64,000 nt of DNA from Fen-455 sp050012675 (GTDB lineage: Bacteria > Actinomycetota > Acidimicrobiia > Acidimicrobiales > Bog-793), in NCBI GenBank assembly GCA_050012675.1, contig JBEKGS010000003.1, forward strand, positions 1-64,000. Direction: 5' to 3'. Under the pieces are notes generated by a model. That model worked only from the letters and a program-made list of their open reading frames with translations, did not search any database and was not told the origin of the DNA. Both the position numbers and the translations under genes were made by a program. Positions 17,214 to 25,564 of this stretch are shown one piece after another; position 1 is the stretch's first letter, and each line of letters starts with the position of its first letter.

Positions 17214-17447
17214 GTGGCGGCGATGCCAGGATTGGCGACCGGAGTGAGCAGCAAGCCCTCGCCGAGCTTCAGCACGCTGATCGGTATGGGTGTCGCAACG
17301 GCCTTGTGCATCGCCGTCGGAGTTGGCGGCGGGTACTGGCTGGACAGGACGTTCCACACCGGTGAGCTGTTCACGTTTGTAGGTCTGGCGCTCGGGGTGG
17401 TCGCCGCAGTTGCAGTGGTCTACTCCGATGTCAAAACATTTCTCTGA
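17214..17447 (+). CDS. AtpI/AtpZ-like small membrane protein of the ATP synthase operon
   Basis: 77-aa protein with two predicted membrane helices (LIGMGVATALCIAVGVGGGYWLD and FTFVGLALGVVAAVAVVYSDV). Size, topology and first position in the operon fit the AtpZ/AtpI family, which is implicated in c-ring assembly or Mg transport in other bacteria. GTG at 17214 or ATG at 17223 (MPGLATG) are both possible. Confidence 0.7.
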   Translation: MAAMPGLATGVSSKPSPSFSTLIGMGVATALCIAVGVGGGYWLDRTFHTGELFTFVGLALGVVAAVAVVYSDVKTFL

Positions 17448-17515
17448 GAGCCAGCAGCGTGGCCGGCCCCGACAGGTCGCACGCCCGCTGTCCTCGGGCT
17501 GATCAAGAAGAGGGC

Positions 17516-17932
17516 ATGGAGCGACTCGCAGCGGTACTGGAGCAGCTTGACCTGCCGGAGATCTCAAGAATGCTCCGGCGCACGGTGTTCGGCGCCATCG
17601 CCGTCGGCATCGTCGCGCTGGTCGTACTGTCGATAGTGGGCTACCCGCTGTCCGGCCTGGGGGCCGTCGTGGGCCTGGGCCTCGGCCTCGCGAACATCCG
17701 CCTCGTGATGTCGACGGCGTCGCGCCTCAATTCTTTGGGCACGACCAAGATCAAGCGACCGATGGCGATGAACACGCTCATGCGCCTGGCGGTCACGACT
17801 GTCGTCGCCATCGTCCTCGTTGTCGTCAACCTGCCCCTCGGGATGGGCGTGCTCGGCGGTGTGGCTGTGTTCTACCTCCTCTTCATCGTGAGCCTCGTGA
17901 CCACCCTGCTCAAGCAGGGAGCTGTCACGTGA
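17516..17932 (+). CDS. ATP synthase subunit I-like membrane protein
   Basis: 138-aa membrane protein. Four hydrophobic segments are visible: VFGAIAVGIVALVVLSIVG, YPLSGLGAVVGLGLGLANI, LAVTTVVAIVLVVVNLPLG and LGGVAVFYLLFIVSLVTTLL. It matches the ATP-synthase-I (AtpI/UncI) type by position and topology. The ATG at 17516 follows AAGAAGAGGG; an in-frame GTG at 17459 would add 19 unlikely residues. Its stop overlaps the GTG of atpB by 4 nt. Confidence 0.7.
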   Translation: MERLAAVLEQLDLPEISRMLRRTVFGAIAVGIVALVVLSIVGYPLSGLGAVVGLGLGLANIRLVMSTASRLNSLGTTKIKRPMAMNTLMRLAVTTVVAIVLVVVNLPLGMGVLGGVAVFYLLFIVSLVTTLLKQGAVT

Positions 17933-18660
17933 CAGGTCTCGGACTGCTGGCCAACGCCGGCTCGATCACGGTCGGCAACTCCCCCACGATCAAGCTGCTC
18001 GGCCTTACCGTCAACAAGTACGACGTCATCTCGTCACTCGTGGCAGGAGCACTCGTCATCGGGCTCGGGCTCGCCGTGAGGCTCAACGTCACCGCGGGTG
18101 TCCCCGGCAGGATGCAGCTCGCCTTCGAGGCTCTCTCGAGCGCCGTCTCCAATCAGGTCGAGTCGTCGATCGGCTCCAAGGGGCGCCGAGTCGTGCCACT
18201 TGCGATGACGCTGTTTCTCTTCATCCTGTTCTGCAACTGGCTGGAGATGATCCCCACCGGTCACGCCCCGCAGCTCCTGCCGGCCCCGACCGGTGACGTC
18301 AACTTGACCTACGCGATGGCGCTGACCGTGATCGTGCTCGTGCACGCGACATGGATCCGGACCCAGGGCCTCGGCCGCTACCTCGGCCACTACTTCCGGC
18401 CCTACAAGCTGCTCTTCCCGATCAATGTGATCGAGGAGATCGCCAAGCCCCTCACCCTGGCCCTCCGTCTTTTCGGCAACATCTTCTCGGGCGGGATCAT
18501 GCTGCTTTTGATCTGGGCGCTGTTCCCATGGTTCATCGTCCCGATACCCGATTTGATCTGGAAGATCTTCGACGGCCTGTTCGTCGCACCGATACAGGCG
18601 TTCATCTTCTCGTTGCTGACGATCCTCTATTTCCAGACCGCGATGTCAGGAGAGCATTGA
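17929..18660 (+). CDS. atpB: ATP synthase Fo subunit a
   Basis: Integral membrane subunit that forms the proton half-channels facing the c-ring, 243 aa with five to six helices. The essential arginine lies in PLTLALRLFGNIFSGG. The C-terminal helix carries PIQAFIFSLLTILYFQTA. GTG at 17929 overlaps the upstream stop (GTGA). The N-terminus is external and short, like mycobacterial AtpB. Confidence 0.95.
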   Translation: MTGLGLLANAGSITVGNSPTIKLLGLTVNKYDVISSLVAGALVIGLGLAVRLNVTAGVPGRMQLAFEALSSAVSNQVESSIGSKGRRVVPLAMTLFLFILFCNWLEMIPTGHAPQLLPAPTGDVNLTYAMALTVIVLVHATWIRTQGLGRYLGHYFRPYKLLFPINVIEEIAKPLTLALRLFGNIFSGGIMLLLIWALFPWFIVPIPDLIWKIFDGLFVAPIQAFIFSLLTILYFQTAMSGEH

Positions 18661-18715
18661 GCACTCACGGCGTCACAGATCTCCAACCCGTTCAGGAAGG
18701 GAGCAGGTAAACCCA

Positions 18716-18976
18716 ATGGCAAATGACCTCAACCAGGCGATCGAGCTTGCCGGCGCCATGGTCGGCGGCGGACTTGCCCTCGGCGGAGGCGCCATCGGCG
18801 CCGCCATCGGCGACGGCTTGGCCGGCAGCCAGACGATCGCCGGTGTCGCCCGCCAGCCCGAGGCTCAGGGCCGGCTGTTCACGATCATGTTCATCATCGT
18901 GGGCCTCGTCGAGGCCATGTACTTCATCAACCTCGTGTTCATGGTCCTGTTCGTCTTCGTCCTCGCCAAGAAGTAG
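18716..18976 (+). CDS. atpE: ATP synthase Fo subunit c
   Basis: c-ring proteolipid, 86 aa, two helices joined by the polar loop ARQPEAQ. The ion-binding carboxylate is Glu66 in VGLVEAMYFINL. There is no Gln in helix 1 or Ser/Thr after the Glu, so it looks proton- rather than sodium-coupled. It closely resembles mycobacterial AtpE, but the residue two after the Glu is Met68 where M. tuberculosis has Ala63, part of the bedaquiline pocket. It lies 55 nt after atpB and has an AGGAAGGGAG ribosome-binding site. Confidence 0.97.
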   Translation: MANDLNQAIELAGAMVGGGLALGGGAIGAAIGDGLAGSQTIAGVARQPEAQGRLFTIMFIIVGLVEAMYFINLVFMVLFVFVLAKK

Positions 18977-18994
18977 CGACGGAGGTCTTGCTGG

Positions 18995-19531
18995 ATGCTG
19001 TTTGCAAACGCCGGGGCCGCTAGCTCCGGCAACGGTGGGAACTTCCTGATCCCGAACGGGACCTTCGTCGTAGAGCTGGTCATCTTCCTGGTCGTTCTCG
19101 GCGTAGTAGCGAAATGGATCCTTCCGCCACTCAGGGCAGTCTCCGAGGAGCGACAGGCACGTATCAGCTCCGCTTCGCAGAAGGCGGACGAGGCACGCGC
19201 CGAGGCCCAGAGCGTGCTCGCCGAGCGCGACCGGGTGCTGGCAGACGCACGGGCGCAAGCTCGTGGCATCGTCGACCACGCCAACCAGGGAGCCGACCAG
19301 GCGGTTCAGAACGGTCGTCAACGGGGTCAGCAGGAGTACGAGCGCTTGGTCAGCGCTTCCCGGACCTCGACGGCCGAAGAGGGCCGACGCGCCCGAGAGG
19401 AGCTTCTCGGACGGCTGGACGTACTTGTGGCCGCGGCCGCCGAGCGGGTGCTCGGTAGTCGCGTCGAGGTCGAACAGCACCGCCGCCTGATAGACGAGGC
19501 CATCGCAGCCGCGACGGGCGAGGCTGGTTAG
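18995..19531 (+). CDS. atpF: ATP synthase Fo subunit b
   Basis: Peripheral-stalk subunit, 178 aa. One N-terminal membrane helix (FVVELVIFLVVLGVVAKWIL) is followed by a long charged coiled coil rich in Ala, Glu and Arg. The ATG has GGAGG 9 nt upstream. A second, separate b-type subunit follows 2 nt later, so the stalk is probably a b/b' heterodimer. Confidence 0.92.
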   Translation: MLFANAGAASSGNGGNFLIPNGTFVVELVIFLVVLGVVAKWILPPLRAVSEERQARISSASQKADEARAEAQSVLAERDRVLADARAQARGIVDHANQGADQAVQNGRQRGQQEYERLVSASRTSTAEEGRRAREELLGRLDVLVAAAAERVLGSRVEVEQHRRLIDEAIAAATGEAG

Positions 19532-19533
19532 CC

Positions 19534-20007
19534 GTGGCGTCCTACCTTGCCGAGGTCTTCGGCTTTCTTCTCTTGGCGCTGTTCATCTACCGCTATGTGA
19601 AGCCGCCCCTCAAGAAGCTGATGGAACGCCAAGCCGAGTCGATCCGCCTGTCCCTCTCCTCGGCAGATGCCGGTCTCGACAGCGCCCAGCGAATGCTCGC
19701 GGACGCGCACGCGGCTCTGGAGGCCGCACGATCGGAGGCCAAAGCCATCCTCGAGCGGGCGCACGAGACCTCGGCTCAGTTGCTCTTGGAGGGCGAGCGC
19801 AACGGTCGAGAGGAGTACGACAGGCTTGTGGCAAGCGCCGGGGCCGAGGCGGAATTCGAGCGCCAGCGTGAGAAGGAGGAGGTCACCCGCCAAGTTGGCG
19901 CCATCGTGATGGCCGCCACCGAGCTCGTCGTGGCCGCCGAGGTCGACAATTCGCTGCAGCGCGTCCTCATCGGAGAGGCGATCGATGCGGCCGAGGCGAT
20001 GGCATGA
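19534..20007 (+). CDS. Second ATP synthase b-type subunit (b'), unfused
   Basis: 157 aa: N-terminal membrane helix VFGFLLLALFIYRYVKPPL, then a coiled coil (SADAGLDSAQRMLADAHAAL…). The sequence after the start resembles the N-terminal, b-like part of mycobacterial AtpH, which is a b-delta fusion. Here it is a separate gene whose TGA overlaps the ATG of the delta gene (ATGA at 20004-20007). The start is GTG at 19534. Confidence 0.85.
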   Translation: MASYLAEVFGFLLLALFIYRYVKPPLKKLMERQAESIRLSLSSADAGLDSAQRMLADAHAALEAARSEAKAILERAHETSAQLLLEGERNGREEYDRLVASAGAEAEFERQREKEEVTRQVGAIVMAATELVVAAEVDNSLQRVLIGEAIDAAEAMA

Positions 20008-20954
20008 GGGACCTGCTGCGCGGCTACGCAACGGCCATATTCGAGTCGGCGGCCACTCATGGGCGCGCCCGTCAGGTAGCGGGCGATCTGAGTGCTTTCT
20101 CGCGGGTTCTCACCGAGTCCGACCCGCTTCGCAACGTGCTCACGGACGTGGCCGTCCCGGCCCGGGCGCGGCACGGCGTCGTGCACGACCTCTTGGAAGC
20201 CAAGGCCGCAGCCGAGTCTCAGGCGCTGTTGTCCTGGGCGGCCCTCGTGGAGCCCGCTGCAGAGTTCCCCGTCGCGGTGCTGGAACTTGTCCAGCTAGGT
20301 CATGAAACCGCCGAGGCGGCCGATGAGGGCCACGCTCGTCTCATCGCCCCCGATGAGCTCCTCGGAGGCCGCACCGCTGTGCGCGAGCGGATCCGCGGTT
20401 ACGCCGACCGGTTGTTCCAGGAGGTCGACAGGCTCGAGACCATCGACGACATCGAGGACGAGCTGGTCCGTTTCGCCAGGATCGTCGATGCCAACCGCGA
20501 GCTGCGCCAGGCGCTCGGCGACCCGTCGACCGCCGTGGCGCAACGGGTCGCCCTCGTCGGCGATCTCCTCCAGTCCAAGGTGCTGCCCGCCACCGCCCGC
20601 CTTGTCGCCTACGTGCTGAAGGCCGGCCACAGCAGGGATCTCGTCGGGACCCTCGAGTGGGTCGCGGACCTTGCTGCCGAGGAGCGGGGTCGACGCGTCG
20701 CCGAGGTGCGCTCGGCTGTCGAGCTCGACCAGCACGAGTACGCACGGCTCGTCGAGGCACTCGAGCGCACGGGGGGCAGGCCCGTCGAGGTCCGCGTGCA
20801 GATCGAGCCGTCCCTGCTCGGTGGGATGGCCGTCGAGATCGGCGATACCGTCATCGACGGCTCCGTGCGTCACCGCCTCGACCAGCTTCGCGAAGCCCTC
20901 GCCCCCTCGACTGGCCTCAAGGACCTGTCGAGCTCCCAGCATGACCGTTCCTGA
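20004..20954 (+). CDS. atpH: ATP synthase delta subunit, long form with apparent duplicated N-terminal domain
   Basis: Connects the peripheral stalk to the top of F1. It is 316 aa, against about 175-180 in most bacteria. Residues 1-80 look like an OSCP N-terminal helical domain (LLRGYATAIFESAATHGRA…FSRVLTESDPLRNVL). About residues 130-215 repeat the same pattern (IRGYADRLFQEVD…FARIVDANRELRQAL…VALVGDLLQSKVLP). The C-terminal domain holds RVAEVRSAVELD and IEPSLLGGMAVEIGDTVIDGS, the usual delta ending. Length and layout match the non-b part of mycobacterial AtpH. Confidence 0.9.
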   Translation: MRDLLRGYATAIFESAATHGRARQVAGDLSAFSRVLTESDPLRNVLTDVAVPARARHGVVHDLLEAKAAAESQALLSWAALVEPAAEFPVAVLELVQLGHETAEAADEGHARLIAPDELLGGRTAVRERIRGYADRLFQEVDRLETIDDIEDELVRFARIVDANRELRQALGDPSTAVAQRVALVGDLLQSKVLPATARLVAYVLKAGHSRDLVGTLEWVADLAAEERGRRVAEVRSAVELDQHEYARLVEALERTGGRPVEVRVQIEPSLLGGMAVEIGDTVIDGSVRHRLDQLREALAPSTGLKDLSSSQHDRS

Positions 20955-20983
20955 ACAAGACGAAGACGACAAAGGACCCATCG

Positions 20984-22573
20984 ATGCCTGAGCTCACGAT
21001 CAACGCCGACGACATCGCCGCGGCGCTGGCACGCAATGTCAGCGACTTCACGGCCGGCACCGAGGCCGAGCAGGTCGGGCGAGTCGCCGAGGTCGGCGAC
21101 GGCATCGCCCGCGTGACCGGGCTGCCCGGGGCCACCGTCAACGAATTGCTCGAGTTCGAGAACGGGACCGTGGGTCTCGCCCTCAACCTCGACGAGGAGT
21201 CGATCGGCGCGGTCGTGCTCGGCACGATGGACGGCCTCGACGAGGGCCAGGTGGTCCGTTCCACAGGCAGGATCTTGTCCGTGCCGGTGGGCGACGCCCT
21301 GTTGGGACGCGTCGTGAACCCGCTCGGCGAGCCCATCGACGGAAAGGGCCCGCTCGGTGTCACCGTCGACCGCCGCCTCGAGATCCAGGCGCCAGGCATC
21401 GTGTCGCGCCAGAAGGTCTTCGAACCACTGCAGACGGGCATAAAGGTCATCGACGCGATGACGCCCATCGGCCGCGGCCAGCGCGAGCTCATCATCGGTG
21501 ACCGCAAGACGGGCAAGACGACGGTCGCGACCGACACGATCATCAACCAGCGCGGCGCGGGCGTGAAGTGCATCTATGTCGCGGTCGGCCAGAAGGGCTC
21601 GACCATCTCTCAGACCGTCGCGACCCTCACCGAGCACGGCGCCATGGAGTACACCGTTGTCGTGGCGGCGCCTGCCTCCGAGCCTGCCCCGTTCAAGTAC
21701 CTCGCCCCTTACGCGGGCTGTGCCATGGGCCAGCACTGGATGGAGAACGGCGAGCACGCCCTCGTGGTCTACGACGACCTCTCCAAGCAGGCCGAGGCGT
21801 ACCGCCAGATCTCACTCCTGCTTCGCCGCCCGCCCGGGCGCGAGGCCTATCCCGGTGACGTCTTCTATCTCCACAGCCGTCTGCTCGAGCGTGCGGCCAA
21901 GCTCTCCGACAAGATGGGCGGCGGCTCGCTCACGGCGCTGCCGATCATCGAGACCAAGGCGGGTGACATCTCGGCCTACATCCCGACCAACGTCATCTCC
22001 ATCACCGACGGCCAGATCTTCTTGGAGAGCGAGCTCTTCTACTCCGGCGTCCGCCCGGCGTTCAACGTCGGGAACTCGGTGTCACGAGTCGGGGGCGCGG
22101 CACAGATCAAGGCGATGAAGGCCGTTGTCGGCACGCTCAAGATCGACCTCGCGCAGTTCAGGGAGTTGGAGGCCTTCGCCACATTCGGCTCCGAGCTGGA
22201 CAAGGCTTCGCAAGCGCAGCTGGACCGCGGCTATCGCCTGACCGAGCTGCTGAAGCAGGGCCTGAACGTCCCGATGCCCGTGCAGGAGCAGGTCGTCGTC
22301 ATCTTCGCGGGTGTGCGCGGGCACATCGACGACATTGCCGTCGAGGACGTGCAACGATTCGAGTCCGAGCTGCGGGCGTTCATGCGGGCGCGCCATGGCG
22401 ACCTCCTCGAGCAGATCGCCTCGACGGGGGCCCTGCCCGACGAGGGCATCCTCGAGGCTGCGATCGTGGACTTCAAGCGCGGCTTCGGAGCGTCTGACGC
22501 CCCGCCCCCGCCGGCCGCCGCCGCGGCGACCAGGAAGACCGACTCGGTCTCAGGCGAGACCGGGGCCGAGTAG
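20984..22573 (+). CDS. atpA: ATP synthase F1 subunit alpha
   Basis: Non-catalytic nucleotide-binding F1 subunit, 529 aa. P-loop GDRKTGKTTVATD near residue 170, LLLRRPPGREAYPGDVFYLHSRLLER, and the arginine-finger region PAFNVGNSVSRVGGAAQ. The C-terminus has an Ala/Pro-rich tail (DAPPPPAAAAATRKT) of about 30 residues; mycobacterial alpha also carries a C-terminal extension, though not obviously the same sequence. Confidence 0.98.
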   Translation: MPELTINADDIAAALARNVSDFTAGTEAEQVGRVAEVGDGIARVTGLPGATVNELLEFENGTVGLALNLDEESIGAVVLGTMDGLDEGQVVRSTGRILSVPVGDALLGRVVNPLGEPIDGKGPLGVTVDRRLEIQAPGIVSRQKVFEPLQTGIKVIDAMTPIGRGQRELIIGDRKTGKTTVATDTIINQRGAGVKCIYVAVGQKGSTISQTVATLTEHGAMEYTVVVAAPASEPAPFKYLAPYAGCAMGQHWMENGEHALVVYDDLSKQAEAYRQISLLLRRPPGREAYPGDVFYLHSRLLERAAKLSDKMGGGSLTALPIIETKAGDISAYIPTNVISITDGQIFLESELFYSGVRPAFNVGNSVSRVGGAAQIKAMKAVVGTLKIDLAQFRELEAFATFGSELDKASQAQLDRGYRLTELLKQGLNVPMPVQEQVVVIFAGVRGHIDDIAVEDVQRFESELRAFMRARHGDLLEQIASTGALPDEGILEAAIVDFKRGFGASDAPPPPAAAAATRKTDSVSGETGAE

Positions 22574-22577
22574 TCAC

Positions 22578-23591
22578 ATGGCGGGCGGTCAGGAGCGGAT
22601 ACTTCGCCGGCGCATCCGCACCATCCAGTCGACGAAGAAGATCACCCGGTCCTTCGAGCTCATCGCGGCGTCACAGATCACCCGCGCCCAGGGGCGCATC
22701 GCGGGTTCACGCCCTTATGTGGCGGCGATCTCGGACATCCTCTCCGAAACTGCCCGCGAGGGCGCAGGCTCGACGGGCCTGTTGGGGATCCCCGAGTCGC
22801 CCCAGAACGTCCTCGTCCTCGTGATCGTCGCTGACCGGGGCTTGGCGGGCGCCTACAACTCGAGCGTGCTGCGCGCCGCCGAGCGGTTGTTGCGCTCGGG
22901 GTCGCAGGCCGGTCAGAGCTACCGGGTGATGGCGGTGGGCAAGAAAGCACAGTCGTATTTCCGCTTCCGCCACCAGTCAGTCGAGCGGCAGTTCGTGGGC
23001 ATGTCAGACCGGCCCACCTACGAGGATGCCCGGCAAGTGGCTGCTGCAGTCGTGAAACCCTTCCTCGACGGCGAGGTCGACCTCGTGCAGATCGTCTCGA
23101 CGAGGATCCGCTCCGCGAGCCGCCAGCTCGTCGAGACCCGCCAGTTGCTCCCGATCCCGCCGAGCCCGAATTCGCTCGACCGACCTCCACCGGGCGACTC
23201 AGCCGCGGCGCAGGCATCCGCCGCCACGAGAGCCGCTCTTGCACCCGGCCAGGCTGTCACCGAGCGAAAGCTCGGGTACTTCGAGTTCGAGCCGGACGTC
23301 GCCCAACTGCTCGCTCAGCTCATCCCGCTGTACTCGGAGGCCTCGATATACGCCGCGTTGTTGGAGGCGTCCGCTTCGGAGCACGCCTCGCGCCAGCGCG
23401 CCATGTCCGCAGCCACCGAGAACGCCGAGGAGCTGCTCAAGACCCTTACGCGGGTGATGAACCGTGCCCGCCAGGACTCGATCACGACCGAGATCATGGA
23501 GATCGTCGGAGGGTCCGAGGCTCTGCGCTCGGCCGGCGGCGTTCCCCAGGACCTCACTCATCCGCAAGCAACCGAGGAGCAGAACCCGTGA
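22578..23591 (+). CDS. atpG: ATP synthase F1 subunit gamma
   Basis: Central rotor shaft, 337 aa, about 45 longer than E. coli gamma. N-terminal helix RRRIRTIQSTKKITRSFELI, the middle Rossmann-like domain (VLVLVIVADRGLAGAYNS) and the C-terminal helix MSAATENAEELLKTLTRVMNRARQ are all present. A Pro/Ala-rich insertion of about 30 residues lies near residues 193-228, between LLPIPPSP and KLGYFEFEPD. ATG at 22578 follows atpA by 4 nt; the stop overlaps the GTG of atpD. Confidence 0.95.
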   Translation: MAGGQERILRRRIRTIQSTKKITRSFELIAASQITRAQGRIAGSRPYVAAISDILSETAREGAGSTGLLGIPESPQNVLVLVIVADRGLAGAYNSSVLRAAERLLRSGSQAGQSYRVMAVGKKAQSYFRFRHQSVERQFVGMSDRPTYEDARQVAAAVVKPFLDGEVDLVQIVSTRIRSASRQLVETRQLLPIPPSPNSLDRPPPGDSAAAQASAATRAALAPGQAVTERKLGYFEFEPDVAQLLAQLIPLYSEASIYAALLEASASEHASRQRAMSAATENAEELLKTLTRVMNRARQDSITTEIMEIVGGSEALRSAGGVPQDLTHPQATEEQNP

Positions 23592-25033
23592 CCACCGTTG
23601 CCCCCCAAGTCCCTGAGGCCAAGCACCTGGAAAGTGGCCGCATCGTCGCCATCGCCGGCCCGGTCATCGACGTCGAGTTCCCGCCCCACGCGCTGCCCGA
23701 GATCAACACGGCCCTCGAGGTCAAGCTCGTCGTCGACGGCAACGAGGTCCTCATCACCGCAGAGGTCGCCCAGCAGATCGGCGAAGGCCGGGCGCGGTGC
23801 ATCTGCCTGAAGCCGACCGACGGGCTCGCCCGCGGGGCGACGGTCACCAACACGGGCCGCGGTATCACGGTTCCTGTCGGCGACGCCGTGCTCGGCCACG
23901 TCTTCAACGTGATCGGCGAGAGGCTGGACGCCGGCGAGATGGGAGAGCCCGACGCCTGGTGGGAGATCCACCGCTCGTGTCCTGACTTTGACGCCCTCGA
24001 GCCGAGGCGACAGATGTTCGAGACCGGCATCAAGGTAATCGACCTGTTGGAGCCCTATGTGCAGGGGGGCAAGATCGGGCTGTTCGGCGGTGCCGGCGTG
24101 GGCAAGACCGTGCTCATCCAGGAGATGATCCACCGCGTCGCTCAAGAGCACGGGGGAGTGTCGGTCTTCGCGGGCGTCGGTGAGCGCACCCGCGAGGGCA
24201 ACGACCTCTGGCTCGAGATGCAGGAGTCCGGCGTCATCAACAAGGCGGCTCTGGTCTACGGCCAGATGGACGAACCCCCTGGTGTGAGGCTTCGCGTAGG
24301 CCTGTCGGCGCTCACGATGGCCGAGTACTTCCGCGATGTCAAGAACCAGGACGTGCTCTTGTTCATCGACAACATATTCCGTTTTGTGCAGGCGGGATCA
24401 GAGGTGTCGACGCTGCTCGGCCGCATGCCTTCGGCTGTGGGCTACCAGCCGACGCTCGCAGACGAGATGGGCGAGCTGCAGGAGCGGATCACCTCCACGC
24501 GGGGCCACTCCATCACCTCGCTGCAGGCGGTCTATGTCCCGGCCGACGACTACACCGACCCGGCGCCGTTCACCACTTTCACGCACCTCGACGCGACGAC
24601 GGAGCTGTCCCGCCAGACGGCCGCCCTCGGCATCTACCCGGCTGTCGACCCTCTTGCCTCGACGAGCAACATCTTGGCGCCCGAGGTGGTCGGCGACCGT
24701 CATTACCAGTGCGCGCGAAGGGTGCAAGAGGTGTTGCAACGTGCTCGCGAGCTCCAGGACATCATCGCCATCCTCGGTCTCGACGAGCTCTCGGAGGAGG
24801 ACCGCCTGTCGGTGACCCGGGCACGCAAGATCCAGCGGTTCTTGTCGCAGCCGTTCTTCGTCGCTGAGGTCTTCACGAGCCTGCCCGGCGTGTACGTCTC
24901 GACCGACGAGACCGTGCGCAGCTTCGAGGCGCTCGTCGGCGGCGATCTCGACGAGGTTCCTGAACAGGCGTTCTTGAACGTGGGCGGCGTGGACGACGTG
25001 ATCGCGAAGGCCAAGACGATCGAACAGGGCTGA
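23588..25033 (+). CDS. atpD: ATP synthase F1 subunit beta
   Basis: Catalytic F1 subunit, 481 aa. Walker A GGAGVGKTVLIQE near residue 160, catalytic Glu in VGERTREGNDL, Walker B VLLFIDNIFRF, and the DELSEEDRLSVTRARKIQRF segment of the C-terminal domain, a variant of DELSEED. GTG at 23588 overlaps the atpG stop (GTGA). Confidence 0.98.
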   Translation: MTTVAPQVPEAKHLESGRIVAIAGPVIDVEFPPHALPEINTALEVKLVVDGNEVLITAEVAQQIGEGRARCICLKPTDGLARGATVTNTGRGITVPVGDAVLGHVFNVIGERLDAGEMGEPDAWWEIHRSCPDFDALEPRRQMFETGIKVIDLLEPYVQGGKIGLFGGAGVGKTVLIQEMIHRVAQEHGGVSVFAGVGERTREGNDLWLEMQESGVINKAALVYGQMDEPPGVRLRVGLSALTMAEYFRDVKNQDVLLFIDNIFRFVQAGSEVSTLLGRMPSAVGYQPTLADEMGELQERITSTRGHSITSLQAVYVPADDYTDPAPFTTFTHLDATTELSRQTAALGIYPAVDPLASTSNILAPEVVGDRHYQCARRVQEVLQRARELQDIIAILGLDELSEEDRLSVTRARKIQRFLSQPFFVAEVFTSLPGVYVSTDETVRSFEALVGGDLDEVPEQAFLNVGGVDDVIAKAKTIEQG

Positions 25034-25040
25034 CAGAGCA

Positions 25041-25523
25041 ATGGCGAACCTGACCCACGTGGATCTCATAACTCCCGAGCGTGTGCTGTTCTCGGGCGAG
25101 GCGGAAGCTGTCGTGCTTCGTGCCGACGGGGCTGACACGACTTTTCTCGCCAACCACATGGACTACATCGGTGCGGTCGACATCTGCCTGTTGCGCCTCG
25201 AGGGCGCCAGGGCCGCCGGGACCCCGGGCGCCGAGGCGCCGGCGGGCGACCCGCCGGGAGCGGGCGAGGCAGTGCCCCGTGACGAGGTGCTCGCCGCGGT
25301 GCACGGCGGTTTCGTCAAGGTGGCCGACAACAACGTGACAGTCGTCGCCGGCGTCGCCGAGCTGGCCGACGAGATCGACCTGAAGCGTGCGCAGCGCGCC
25401 CTGGACGCGGCCGAGAGCCGGCTTGCGACGGGCGAAGCGGCCGAAGCCGAGGCCGCGGCCGCGCGGGCACGGGTACGGATAGCGGCTGCAGTCAAGCTCA
25501 AGGCTGACCTGGGCCGCTTGTAG
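25041..25523 (+). CDS. atpC: ATP synthase F1 subunit epsilon
   Basis: Rotor subunit that regulates ATP hydrolysis, 160 aa. The beta-sandwich is recognisable (LTHVDLITPERVLFSGEAEAV…HGGFVKVADNNVTVVAG) and is followed by the C-terminal helical hairpin. A Gly/Ala/Pro/Glu-rich insertion of roughly 28 residues (GAEAPAGDPPGAGEAVP) lies inside the sandwich before the GGF strand. The last gene of the operon. Confidence 0.93.
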   Translation: MANLTHVDLITPERVLFSGEAEAVVLRADGADTTFLANHMDYIGAVDICLLRLEGARAAGTPGAEAPAGDPPGAGEAVPRDEVLAAVHGGFVKVADNNVTVVAGVAELADEIDLKRAQRALDAAESRLATGEAAEAEAAAARARVRIAAAVKLKADLGRL

Positions 25524-25552
25524 GACCGACACCCGCCCTCGGGGGCTCTGGC

Positions 25553-25558
25553 TAGATT
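25553..25558 (+). promoter_or_regulatory. Candidate -10 element for the leaderless luciferase-like gene
   Basis: TAGATT followed by exactly 6 nt and the ATG at 25565. Confidence 0.55.
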
Positions 25559-25564
25559 GCCGGG

